Shown here one piece after another: positions 1-7,125 of a stretch of 24,662 bases of DNA. Both the position numbers and the translations under genes were made by a program. The DNA comes from Bacteroidia bacterium (GTDB taxonomy: Bacteria > Bacteroidota > Bacteroidia > NS11-12g > UBA955). Where the stretch lies: assembly GCA_014376345.1 (NCBI GenBank), contig JACMRS010000003.1:1-24662 (forward strand), read 5' to 3'. The notes below the pieces were generated by a model. That model was not told the origin of the DNA. It did not search any database and was given only the letters and a program-made list of their open reading frames with translations. Each line of letters starts with the position of its first letter. The first letter of the stretch is position 1.

Positions 1-59
1 AATATACTTATGAAAAACCGGAAAGCGTGTTGGCGAATCTTAAAACTTATGTGGAATAA
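1..59 (+). CDS. C-terminal end of an RND efflux periplasmic adaptor (partial)
   Basis: Only the last 18 codons and a TAA stop at 57-59 lie in the window. The frame starting at base 3 ends ...NLKTYVE. A charged, hydrophilic tail fits the C-terminus of a membrane fusion protein, the usual gene just upstream of an RND pump in the adaptor-pump-channel order. The identity rests on that gene order, because so short a tail is not diagnostic. Frame 1 is also open to 72, but it gives a less protein-like, Trp- and Lys-rich peptide and would leave only 10 bases before the pump. The 23 bases between this stop and the pump ATG suggest one transcript. Confidence 0.45.
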   Translation, partial: YTYEKPESVLANLKTYVE

Positions 60-82
60 ATTAACAATTTAAAATAAAAAAA

Positions 83-3000
83 ATGTTTAGTAAATTTATT
101 CAAAGGCCGGTATTGGCTATTGTTATATCCTTGGTGATCCTGTTTATCGGTTCACTTGCTATTAAAACTCTTCCTACTTCACAGTTTCCGGAAGTAGCGC
201 CACCGGTAGTTATGGTAAGTGCCTCGTATCCCGGTGCAAGTGCTAAATCACTGGCAGAATCTGTAATCATTCCTCTAGAGCAATCTATAAACGGTGCATG
301 GGGAATGAGGTATATGACCTCCGATGCAACCAGTGCGGGTGAGGCAAATATTCAGGTTGTATTCGAACCGGGTACTGATATTAATCAGGCTTTGGTGCAG
401 GTTTCTAACCGTGTACAACAGGTAACAAACAGATTGCCGATACTGGTGCAACGGGAAGGTGTTGTAATTACTCCTGTTATTCCTAGTATGTTGATGTATG
501 TCAACCTTTATAGTAAAGACAAGGATGCAAACATGAAATTCCTGTTCAATTATGCGGGAGTAAACATGGTTCCGGAAATACAAAGGATTAATGGAATTGG
601 TCAGGTAAGAATATTAGGTAGCCGTCAGTATGCAATGCGTGTCTGGTTAAATCCCGACAGAATGCGCGCTTACAGTGTGTCTCCAGATGAGGTGATGGAA
701 GCAATGAGCGACCAAAGTATTATTGGTAAACCCGGACGTATAGGAAGGGGAGACAGTAAACAGGCTGAAGCGCTTGAGTATGTATTGACTTACACAGACA
801 GGTTTAATGATCCGAAACAATATGAGAATATCATAATCAGATCTAATCCAAAAGGTGAAATGCTTCGACTCAGAGATGTGGCAACTGTAACTCTTGGAAG
901 TGAATATTACGATATTTATTCAAGTATGAACGGACATCCGTCGGCTGCTTTGGTCATCAAGCAAACCTATGGAAGTAATGCGAGTGAGGTAATATCAAAA
1001 GTTAAAGAAAAACTGGAAGAACTCAAGAAAACTTTCCCAAAAGGTATGGATTATGAAATCAGTTATGATGTATCCAATTTCCTGGATGCGTCTATTGAAA
1101 ATGTTATTCATACTTTAAGAGATGCGTTCATTCTGGTTGCACTGGTTGTGTTTATTTTCCTCGGCGACTGGCGTTCTACTTTAATACCAACTCTGGCGGT
1201 TCCGATTTCACTGATTGGTGCGTTTTTCTTTATACAGATATTCGGACTGACCATTAACATGGTAACCTTATTTGCATTAGTACTAGCAATCGGTATTGTG
1301 GTAGATGATGCCATTGTGGTGGTTGAAGCAGTGCATGCCAAAATGGAAGAGGAACACCTTTCACCTTATAATGCAGTGCGAAAAGTTATCGGTGAAATTA
1401 GCGGGGCCGTAATTGCGATTACTTTGCTGATGGTGTCGGTATTTGTTCCGGTTGCATTTATGTCCGGTCCTGTTGGTACTTTTTACCGGCAGTTTGCAAT
1501 TACTATGGCATCTTCAATAGTATTGTCAGGTGTTGTGGCGTTAACAGTTACCCCTGTTCTGTGTGCCATTATTCTTAAAAACACCCATGGCATGCCGCGT
1601 AAAAGAACCTGGATGAACCGTTTTCTGGATCAGTTTAACAGATCATTTGAAAAACTGACCGGTAAGTATGTGTGGATTTTAAGAAAAATAGCTCACAGAA
1701 AACTTGTTACTGTTGGCTTATTTGTAGTTTTTGCACTTGGTGTAATTGGAATCAGCAGCAGTTTGCCTTCAGGCTTTATACCCAGTGAAGATCAGGGAAT
1801 GCTTTATGCTATCATTCAGACACCTCCCGGTTCTACACTGGAAAGAACGAATGATTTATCCAATAAACTGGTAGCGCTTATTCAAACAGAAGAAGGTGTG
1901 AAATCGGTTTCGTCTATTGCAGGTTATGAAGTGTTAACAGAGGGTAGGGGATCGAATGCGGGAACGTGTCTGATTAACCTTAAACCATGGTCGGACAGAA
2001 AGCATACTGTGAGTGAAATAATTGTTGAACTTGAGAAAAAGGCCAGGTCTATTCCAGGGGCTACCATTGAATTTTTTGATCCGCCTGCTGTGCCCGGATT
2101 TGGTGCTGCCGGAGGATTCGCTTTGCAGTTGTTGGATAAAACCAATAATGGCGATTACAATGAACTTGAAAAGGTGAAAAATGATTTTATGCATGAACTT
2201 GGCGAACGCAAAGAGTTAACCGGTTTGTTTACTTTTTTCAGTGCCAATTATCCGCAGTATGAAATAGATATTGACAACCAGGCTGCAATGCAAAAAGGTG
2301 TATCTATTGGCAACGCCATGAATACACTTTCAATTTTTGTAGGAAGTACTTATGAGCTTGGTTTTATAAAGTACCAAAGGTTTTTCAAAGTATTTGTGCA
2401 GGCTGCTCCTGAATACAGGCGGCTTCCAACAGATATTATGAACCTGTATGTGAAAAGTAATACAGGTGAAATGGTGCCTTTTTCTGCATTTATGAAAATA
2501 ACAAAGAAGCAGGGGCCAAATGAAATAAACAGGTATAACATGTATAATACTGCTGCTATCAGAGGTGGACCTGCAAAAGGTTACAGCAGTGGTGAAGCCA
2601 TTAAAGCTGTGCAGGAAGTAGCGGCCAAAACATTGCCCCATGGATTTGATATCGATTGGGCAGCATTGTCTTATGATGAAACAAGGCGTGGAAATGAAGC
2701 GATTTATATTTTCATTATTGTATTGGTGTTTGTGTATTTTGTACTTGCAGCCCAATATGAAAGTTTTATCATTCCACTTGCGGTAATTTTCTCATTGCCC
2801 GCAGGTGTTTTTGGTTCTTTTCTGATGATTAAAGGTATGGGACTTGCAAATGATATTTACGCTCAGGTGGGTCTAGTAATGTTAGTTGGTTTGCTTGGAA
2901 AAAATGCAGTTTTAATTGTAGAGTTTGCAGTTCAGAAACACCATACAGGATTTACAGTTCTTGAAGCTGCTATCGAAGGTGCCAAGGTCAGATTCAGACC

Positions 3001-3289
3001 GATTCTGATGACATCATTTGCTTTTATTGCAGGTTTAATACCTTTAGTAATTTCACATGGAGCAGGTGCAATTGGTAACAAAACAATTGGAGCATCTGCA
3101 CTAGGAGGCATGCTTTTCGGAACTATTTTCGGGGTGCTGATTGTTCCGGGCTTGTATTATATTTTCGGATCAATGGCCGAAGGCAGAAAACTGATTAAGA
3201 ATGAAGATGACTCTTCATTAACAGAAGAATTTGTTCATGCGATAGATAAATTTCCAACCACACAAGAAAACGATAATGATGGAAAATAA
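83..3289 (+). CDS. RND multidrug efflux pump, inner-membrane subunit (AcrB/MexB, HAE1 family)
   Basis: This 1068-residue proton-driven transporter has the standard length and layout of the HAE1 family: TM1 near residues 9-28, a large periplasmic loop, TM2-6, a second periplasmic loop, and TM8-12 near the C-terminus. The proton-relay residues are present, with an Asp pair at D408/D409 in the TM4 motif GIVVDDAIVVVEA and K940 in TM10 (LLGKNAVLIVEFA). These match AcrB D407/D408/K940 almost position for position. It would sit in the inner membrane and form a tripartite pump with the adaptor encoded just upstream and the channel encoded downstream, exporting drugs, bile-like amphiphiles or other small molecules. 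Substrates cannot be read from the sequence. The ATG is preceded by an A-rich stretch rather than a Shine-Dalgarno sequence, as is common in Bacteroidota. The stop overlaps the start of the channel gene by 14 bases. Confidence 0.95.
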   Translation: MFSKFIQRPVLAIVISLVILFIGSLAIKTLPTSQFPEVAPPVVMVSASYPGASAKSLAESVIIPLEQSINGAWGMRYMTSDATSAGEANIQVVFEPGTDINQALVQVSNRVQQVTNRLPILVQREGVVITPVIPSMLMYVNLYSKDKDANMKFLFNYAGVNMVPEIQRINGIGQVRILGSRQYAMRVWLNPDRMRAYSVSPDEVMEAMSDQSIIGKPGRIGRGDSKQAEALEYVLTYTDRFNDPKQYENIIIRSNPKGEMLRLRDVATVTLGSEYYDIYSSMNGHPSAALVIKQTYGSNASEVISKVKEKLEELKKTFPKGMDYEISYDVSNFLDASIENVIHTLRDAFILVALVVFIFLGDWRSTLIPTLAVPISLIGAFFFIQIFGLTINMVTLFALVLAIGIVVDDAIVVVEAVHAKMEEEHLSPYNAVRKVIGEISGAVIAITLLMVSVFVPVAFMSGPVGTFYRQFAITMASSIVLSGVVALTVTPVLCAIILKNTHGMPRKRTWMNRFLDQFNRSFEKLTGKYVWILRKIAHRKLVTVGLFVVFALGVIGISSSLPSGFIPSEDQGMLYAIIQTPPGSTLERTNDLSNKLVALIQTEEGVKSVSSIAGYEVLTEGRGSNAGTCLINLKPWSDRKHTVSEIIVELEKKARSIPGATIEFFDPPAVPGFGAAGGFALQLLDKTNNGDYNELEKVKNDFMHELGERKELTGLFTFFSANYPQYEIDIDNQAAMQKGVSIGNAMNTLSIFVGSTYELGFIKYQRFFKVFVQAAPEYRRLPTDIMNLYVKSNTGEMVPFSAFMKITKKQGPNEINRYNMYNTAAIRGGPAKGYSSGEAIKAVQEVAAKTLPHGFDIDWAALSYDETRRGNEAIYIFIIVLVFVYFVLAAQYESFIIPLAVIFSLPAGVFGSFLMIKGMGLANDIYAQVGLVMLVGLLGKNAVLIVEFAVQKHHTGFTVLEAAIEGAKVRFRPILMTSFAFIAGLIPLVISHGAGAIGNKTIGASALGGMLFGTIFGVLIVPGLYYIFGSMAEGRKLIKNEDDSSLTEEFVHAIDKFPTTQENDNDGK

Positions 3290-4709
3290 AAGATCAATGA
3301 AGATTACGGGTATTGCGATTATGCTGTTTATAACAGCGTGTAATGTGCCCTATCTTGGTCGTAAGACAGAGAATAAAAACACGCCGGCAAGATACGGCAG
3401 CGTAGCTGATTCATTAAACAGTGCAGATATAAAACGCAACGATTTTTTTACTGATCCTAATCTGAAAGCACTTATAGATACTGCCCTTGTTAATAATCAG
3501 GAATTGAATATTGTTTTTCAGGATATCTATATCGGCAGTTTTGAAGTGCGGGCCAGAAAGGGAGCATATCTTCCTTTCGGTGGTGTTGCTGCTGGAGGTG
3601 GTGTTATTAAAGAAGGCAGGTACACTGTGCCAGGATCAGTAGAATCGAACCTGAATGTAGCACCAGGAAAAAAGTTTCCTGACCCGCTACCGGATTTGTT
3701 TATCGGGGCAAATATTTCATGGGAAGTAGATATCTGGAAAAAACTCCGCAATTCGAAAAATGCAGCTGCAAGAAAATACCTTGCTACTATTGAAGGTAAA
3801 AATTTTATGGTAACTCAATTGGTTGCAGAAATTGCCAATTCTTATTATGAGTTAATGGCACTGGATAATCAGCTGGCAACGCTTAGACAGAATATAGAAA
3901 TTCAGCAAAATGCTTTGGAAATTGTGAGACTTGAAAAAATTGCAGCTAAAGTAACTGAGCTGGCAGTGAGGAAATTTGAAGCAGAGGTTTTAAAAAATCA
4001 AAGCAAGCAGTATTATATCATTCAGAAAATAATAGAGACTGAAAACAAAATCAATTTTATGGTTGGAAGATTTCCTCAGCCTGTGGTTCGTTCTTCGGGA
4101 GATTTTATTAATCTGGCAACAGGTAATATGCATGCAGGAATTCCTTCTCAACTGTTGCAGAACCGTCCTGACATCAGGCAGGCTGAAAGAATGCTGGCAA
4201 GTACTAAACTCGATGTTTTGTCTGCAAAGGCTCAGTTCTATCCAACATTTATGATCACAGCAGGAACTGGTTTTCAGGCTTTCAATCTGGCATATTTAGT
4301 AAAAACACCGGAGTCGTTTATATTTTCTGCTGCAGGTCAGCTGGCAATGCCGTTAATCAATCGAAATGCTATTAAAGCCAACTATTATTCTGCAAATTCA
4401 AGACAGATACAGGCAGTTTACAATTACGAAAAAACCATTCTGAATGCATATATCGAAGTAGCCAATCAGCTATCAAATATTGACAATCTTGAGAAAAGTT
4501 ATGATTTAAAAACAAAGCAGGTAGAAGCGCTAACACAGTCTATTGATATCTCTACCAGTCTGTTTAAATCGGCGAGAGCAGATTACATGGAAGTATTGTT
4601 AACGCAAAGGGATGCACTTGAATCAAAGTTTGAATTAATAGAAACTAAAAAGCAACAGATGAATGCGATTGTAAATATTTACAAAGCATTGGGTGGTGGC
4701 TGGAAATAA
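3276..4709 (+). CDS. RND efflux outer-membrane channel lipoprotein (TolC/OprM, NodT family)
   Basis: This 477-residue protein is the outer-membrane exit duct of the tripartite pump. It begins with a lipoprotein signal peptide: basic residues, a hydrophobic core and a lipobox ending in Cys22 (FITAC). The family hallmark LLxxRPDIRxAE appears near residues 293-304, and two long helical repeats rich in Ala, Gln and Glu match the TolC barrel-tunnel fold. The length is normal for OprM-type channels. Start choice: ATGs occur at 3276, 3279 and 3297. The last gives a cleaner signal peptide and lies just past the pump's stop at 3289. The first two overlap the pump gene and would couple translation. Any of these three could be correct. 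The gene ends the operon, and only a weak hairpin (4720-4747) follows. Confidence 0.93.
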   Translation: MMENKRSMKITGIAIMLFITACNVPYLGRKTENKNTPARYGSVADSLNSADIKRNDFFTDPNLKALIDTALVNNQELNIVFQDIYIGSFEVRARKGAYLPFGGVAAGGGVIKEGRYTVPGSVESNLNVAPGKKFPDPLPDLFIGANISWEVDIWKKLRNSKNAAARKYLATIEGKNFMVTQLVAEIANSYYELMALDNQLATLRQNIEIQQNALEIVRLEKIAAKVTELAVRKFEAEVLKNQSKQYYIIQKIIETENKINFMVGRFPQPVVRSSGDFINLATGNMHAGIPSQLLQNRPDIRQAERMLASTKLDVLSAKAQFYPTFMITAGTGFQAFNLAYLVKTPESFIFSAAGQLAMPLINRNAIKANYYSANSRQIQAVYNYEKTILNAYIEVANQLSNIDNLEKSYDLKTKQVEALTQSIDISTSLFKSARADYMEVLLTQRDALESKFELIETKKQQMNAIVNIYKALGGGWK

Positions 4710-4719
4710 ATTGAATTGA

Positions 4720-4747
4720 TTTCACATTACTAGTTTAGTTTGTGAAA
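4720..4747 (+). terminator. weak hairpin after the efflux operon
   Basis: Seven-base arms TTTCACA (4720-4726) and TGTGAAA (4741-4747) are separated by 14 bases, just after the channel gene stop. No T-tract follows, so it is a poor intrinsic terminator. It could be a 3' stability hairpin or a chance pairing in AT-rich DNA. Confidence 0.25.
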
Positions 4748-4769
4748 ATTGGTTGTTAAAAAATCAAAT

Positions 4770-4794
4770 GATAATCGGAATATTTCCGATTATC
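4770..4794. promoter_or_regulatory. upstream inverted repeat, probable AbiEi operator 1
   Basis: A perfect palindrome with 11-base arms (4770-4780 and 4784-4794) and a 3-base centre. Its core is ATCGG-N7-CCGAT at 4774-4790. The same core with the same spacing recurs at 4836-4852. AbiEi antitoxins of type IV systems are known to repress their own promoter by binding paired inverted repeats, which makes these good operator candidates. Confidence 0.6.
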
Positions 4795-4835
4795 GTGTTA
4801 AAATTTTAATATTATTGTAAAATAATATATGGTTA

Positions 4836-4852
4836 ATCGGTTTTTTTCCGAT
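4836..4852. promoter_or_regulatory. proximal inverted repeat over the -7 region, probable AbiEi operator 2
   Basis: The core ATCGG, a run of seven T, then CCGAT. It repeats the upstream site with identical half-sites and spacing, offset by 62 bases (about six helical turns, so on the same face). It abuts a candidate -7 element GATCTTTG at 4850-4857, 17 bases before the antitoxin ATG. A protein bound here would block the promoter. Confidence 0.55.
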
Positions 4853-4874
4853 CTTTGTATGTAAATATTACAAA

Positions 4875-5513
4875 ATGGAGTTACGGAAAATTGCGAAAGG
4901 ATTTGGAGATGCTCCTTTGTCTAGGCATTTGATTCTGGATATGCTTAAGGATTACAAGCGGCCCAATGATAAAATAAGTGAGTGGGTTAAGAGCGGGGAA
5001 TTAATTTCAGTCAGAAGAGGACTTTATATTCCTGGCCCGGAAACCGGTTTGCCAGTACCTGAGCCATTTTTAATAGCAAATCACTTACGCGGTCCTAGTT
5101 ATGTATCTATTGAAGCCGCCTTGTCCTATTGGGGATTTATTCCTGAGAGAGTGTTTGAGACCACTTCTGTTACACTAAAAACTGCTAAAAGGTATGATAC
5201 ACCTGCAGGAAGATTTAGTTACCAGCATCTTGGTTCTCCATATTATTCTTTTGGCATAAAAAGCATAAAACTTAATCCTGAACAAACTGTTTTGATAGCT
5301 TCTCATGAAAAGGCGGTATGTGATAAAATTGTGCTCACTTCAGGTATTATACTTAGAAGTACACGGCAAGCAAAAGACTTCTTACTGGAAGACCTTCGAA
5401 TGGATAAAATGATGCTGCAAAATTTAGATATTAAAATTATTCAATCATGGTTGAAGGATGCACCGAAAAAAAGCAGTCTTGAAATACTTATTAAAACATT
5501 GAAAGAATTATGA
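4875..5513 (+). CDS. AbiEi-type antitoxin / transcriptional repressor (type IV toxin-antitoxin)
   Basis: This 212-residue cytoplasmic protein has the layout of AbiEi antitoxins. An N-terminal winged-helix region (about residues 15-55, including SEWVKSGELISVRRGLY) is followed by the conserved block around residues 65-140, with PSYVSIEAALSYWG, a YxxP..F..xH segment and HEKAVCDKI. AbiEi proteins repress their own operon and neutralise an AbiEii nucleotidyltransferase toxin. The start is a good ATG, 17 bases after a candidate -7 element, with two matching inverted repeats upstream. Its stop overlaps ATGA with the expected toxin start, but that toxin frame closes after 19 residues, so the antitoxin now stands alone. 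It could be maintained as an orphan regulator or immunity factor, or be on its way to loss. The frame itself is intact. Confidence 0.8.
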   Translation: MELRKIAKGFGDAPLSRHLILDMLKDYKRPNDKISEWVKSGELISVRRGLYIPGPETGLPVPEPFLIANHLRGPSYVSIEAALSYWGFIPERVFETTSVTLKTAKRYDTPAGRFSYQHLGSPYYSFGIKSIKLNPEQTVLIASHEKAVCDKIVLTSGIILRSTRQAKDFLLEDLRMDKMMLQNLDIKIIQSWLKDAPKKSSLEILIKTLKEL

Positions 5514-5569
5514 TCAGAGAGTGGATAGCAGAATACAATTCAGTATTTAAATTTTATTCTAATTGTTAA
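5510..5569 (+). pseudogene. remnant of the AbiEii nucleotidyltransferase toxin (first codons only)
   Basis: An ATG at 5510 overlaps the antitoxin stop as ATGA, the usual coupling in abiE operons. It encodes MIREWIAEYN followed by nine unrelated residues and a TAA at 5567-5569. From memory, AbiEii toxins of Bacteroidota commonly begin with a MI-x-EW-[IL] motif followed by about 250-300 residues containing the nucleotidyltransferase GGTAL..SEDLDF core. None of that core is present: the next gene is higB, 96 bases on. The parsimonious reading is a deletion of nearly all of the toxin gene. A chance short frame is the alternative, but the exact overlap and opening residues argue against it. Confidence 0.55.
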
Positions 5570-5609
5570 ATGAACTTTCCCTGATTAATATTATTTGATA
5601 ATGAAGGAT

Positions 5610-5640
5610 TTGGGATTTTCAAAACAATTACTTATCTTTG
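5610..5640 (+). promoter_or_regulatory. higBA promoter (Bacteroidota -33/-7 type)
   Basis: TTG at 5610-5612, a 20-base spacer, then TATCTTTG at 5633-5640. This matches the Bacteroidota consensus TTG-N19-21-TAnnTTTG. The higB ATG is 25 bases downstream. Confidence 0.7.
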
Positions 5641-5650
5641 ACGTAAGTAA
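5628..5650. promoter_or_regulatory. candidate HigA operator
   Basis: A perfect inverted repeat, TTACTTA (5628-5634) and TAAGTAA (5644-5650) around a 9-base centre, covers the -7 element and the likely start of transcription. A second short repeat, CTAA-N3-TTAG at 5653-5663, follows before the ATG. HigA antitoxins repress their own promoters at such sites. The assignment rests on position. Confidence 0.5.
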
Positions 5651-5665
5651 CGCTAAAAGTTAGTA

Positions 5666-5947
5666 ATGATAGTTTCATTTGGTGATAAGGATACAGATAA
5701 AATATGGAGCGGTGAGCGGGTTAAGGGAATGTCAAACGAAATTCAGGAGATTGGTAGAAGAAAACTAAGAATGCTGAATAGTTCTCAGAATCTCACTGAT
5801 TTGAAAATTCCACCATCGAATAGACTTGAAAAGTTGAAAGGGGATTTAAAAGAATTTTATTCAATCAGAATTAATAACCAATATAGAATTATTTTTAAAT
5901 GGATAAAAGGAAATGCAGAATATGTTACAATAATTGATTATCATTAA
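5666..5947 (+). CDS. higB: HigB-type toxin, ribosome-dependent mRNA interferase (RelE superfamily)
   Basis: This 93-residue basic protein has the size and order of HigB. It carries an N-terminal strand and helix (IVSFGDKDTDKIWSG), a central LKIPPSNRLEKLKGD segment and the RelE-type sheet YSIRINNQYRIIFKW. It ends in DYH (D91-Y92-H93), the C-terminal triad that contributes catalytic residues in characterised HigB. HigB toxins cleave mRNA in the ribosomal A site. The gene precedes its antitoxin, the reverse of most TA pairs and characteristic of higBA. Twelve bases separate its stop from higA. The promoter is strong and overlapped by a candidate operator. No truncation or missing residues are visible, so the pair is probably functional. 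Confidence 0.87.
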   Translation: MIVSFGDKDTDKIWSGERVKGMSNEIQEIGRRKLRMLNSSQNLTDLKIPPSNRLEKLKGDLKEFYSIRINNQYRIIFKWIKGNAEYVTIIDYH

Positions 5948-5959
5948 AAAAAGAAAGAA

Positions 5960-6259
5960 ATGAAAAATTTGAAAAACATTCATCCGGGTGAAATCCTTTT
6001 GGAGGAGTTTCTGAAGCCATTAGAGATCAGCGCTTACAGACTTTCAAAAGATATTTTTATTCCACAAACAAGGGTTTCAGAAATAATAAAGGGCAATAGA
6101 AGAATAACTGCAGATACAGCATTAAGATTTTCAAAGTATTTTGGAAACAGCGCGAAGTTTTGGCTTGGAATTCAGGATGATTATGATATTGAGGAAGGAG
6201 TGCTTCAAAAGAAAGATGAACTGCACTCAATTAAGCACTATCGAAGTAACGCTGCGTAA
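5960..6259 (+). CDS. higA: HigA-type antitoxin, XRE-family DNA-binding protein
   Basis: This 99-residue protein begins with the HigA signature HPGEILLEEFLKPLEIS, followed by a helix-turn-helix of the XRE class at about residues 22-70 (YRLSKDIFIPQTRVSEIIKGNRRITADTALRFSKYFG). It has the family's typical FWLGIQDDYDIE segment near residues 76-88. HigA binds and blocks HigB and represses the operon promoter through its helix-turn-helix. It lies immediately downstream of higB in one transcript, with an AAGAAAG stretch before the ATG. The approximately 30-residue C-terminal tail is polar, as expected for the toxin-facing or disordered part. Confidence 0.88.
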   Translation: MKNLKNIHPGEILLEEFLKPLEISAYRLSKDIFIPQTRVSEIIKGNRRITADTALRFSKYFGNSAKFWLGIQDDYDIEEGVLQKKDELHSIKHYRSNAA

Positions 6260-6393
6260 GCAAATTGTGAGGAAGAAATTTTGAATTTAAGGAAATTTAA
6301 ATTGCCCATACTTTCCACTACTATTCTGATTGTTTTAACCGGAACTGTTTACTTAAGAATATTAATGTACACAATAGCATGACCTATTATGCC

Positions 6394-7125
6394 TTAATCT
6401 TTTAATGTTTCTTTTCCCCATGCAACAACCTTTACCCCATCAGAATAATGAACAAGATCGGGTACATGTTCGTTGAGCTCAACTTCACCAATTCTGTAAT
6501 GCATCTGTGCATTTATTAGCTTAACCTGCTGCAGTGGCCAGGGCTTGTGATGAACAATGAACCTGACTTTCTTACCTTTCTTTACATCATAAACGCTGTA
6601 TCTTTCCGTCAGCCATTTTGCAATTTCTAAAGGCGCTTCAATTGCTTGTCGACCTTCAAATTCAATATCAAGCTTCAGGTTGTTGCGGACATTTACAGAA
6701 TTATAATGTCCCTTTTGAAACTGCATATCAGATTTAATATAGGGAAAGCCTGTAAGTAACTTTGTAACGAACACAGACAGAGCCTTATGGCCTTCCATGC
6801 TTATAAAATAAACTCCGGGTATGCCGTTATGTGTAACATAGGTTCTCAAATTTATTTCATGAAAATCGGATACGGCGGCTAAAGGCGGAATGCCACGGGG
6901 CCTTATATTTTTCATATCGAATAAAACAAGGGAAACCCAGGATTCGCCGTTCATCAAATCAATTTCAAGCTCTTTGGGAACCAGCTTCCGTAGTTCATCA
7001 TAATTAATTTTCCAATGAATGAATAAGGCATTCAACCATTCCAGATAATAATCCCACTTGCGTTTTGGAATTGGGAATTTCCTGTGAGCTGTGTGAGTGA
7101 GTAACTCTTTTATTGCTGAATTCAT
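6394..7125 (-). CDS. DUF2071 (YqjF-like) family protein, function unknown
   Basis: This 243-residue soluble protein resembles the DUF2071/YqjF family. Visible family features are the early FIHWKINYDELRKLVPKELEID stretch (about residues 34-55), GESWVSLVLFDMKNIRPRGIPP, NLRTYVTHNGIPGVYFISME and a C-terminal YSDGVKVVAWGKE. These proteins adopt an acetoacetate-decarboxylase-like fold, but their biochemical role is not established, so I name none. It lacks a signal peptide or membrane segments. Its ATG overlaps the stop of the preceding lipoprotein hydrolase gene by four bases (ATGA), so the two are translationally coupled. Confidence 0.8.
   Translation of the reverse strand: MNSAIKELLTHTAHRKFPIPKRKWDYYLEWLNALFIHWKINYDELRKLVPKELEIDLMNGESWVSLVLFDMKNIRPRGIPPLAAVSDFHEINLRTYVTHNGIPGVYFISMEGHKALSVFVTKLLTGFPYIKSDMQFQKGHYNSVNVRNNLKLDIEFEGRQAIEAPLEIAKWLTERYSVYDVKKGKKVRFIVHHKPWPLQQVKLINAQMHYRIGEVELNEHVPDLVHYSDGVKVVAWGKETLKD

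Noticed and set aside
2330..2755. 141-codon minus-strand open frame inside the efflux pump gene
   Set aside because: It is antisense to conserved RND sequence and gives a His/Cys/Ile-rich peptide with no domain.
4710..6393. Genomic island with mobile element
   Set aside because: The toxin-antitoxin genes suggest an accessory patch, but I find no integrase, tRNA target, direct repeats at the edges or insertion sequence.
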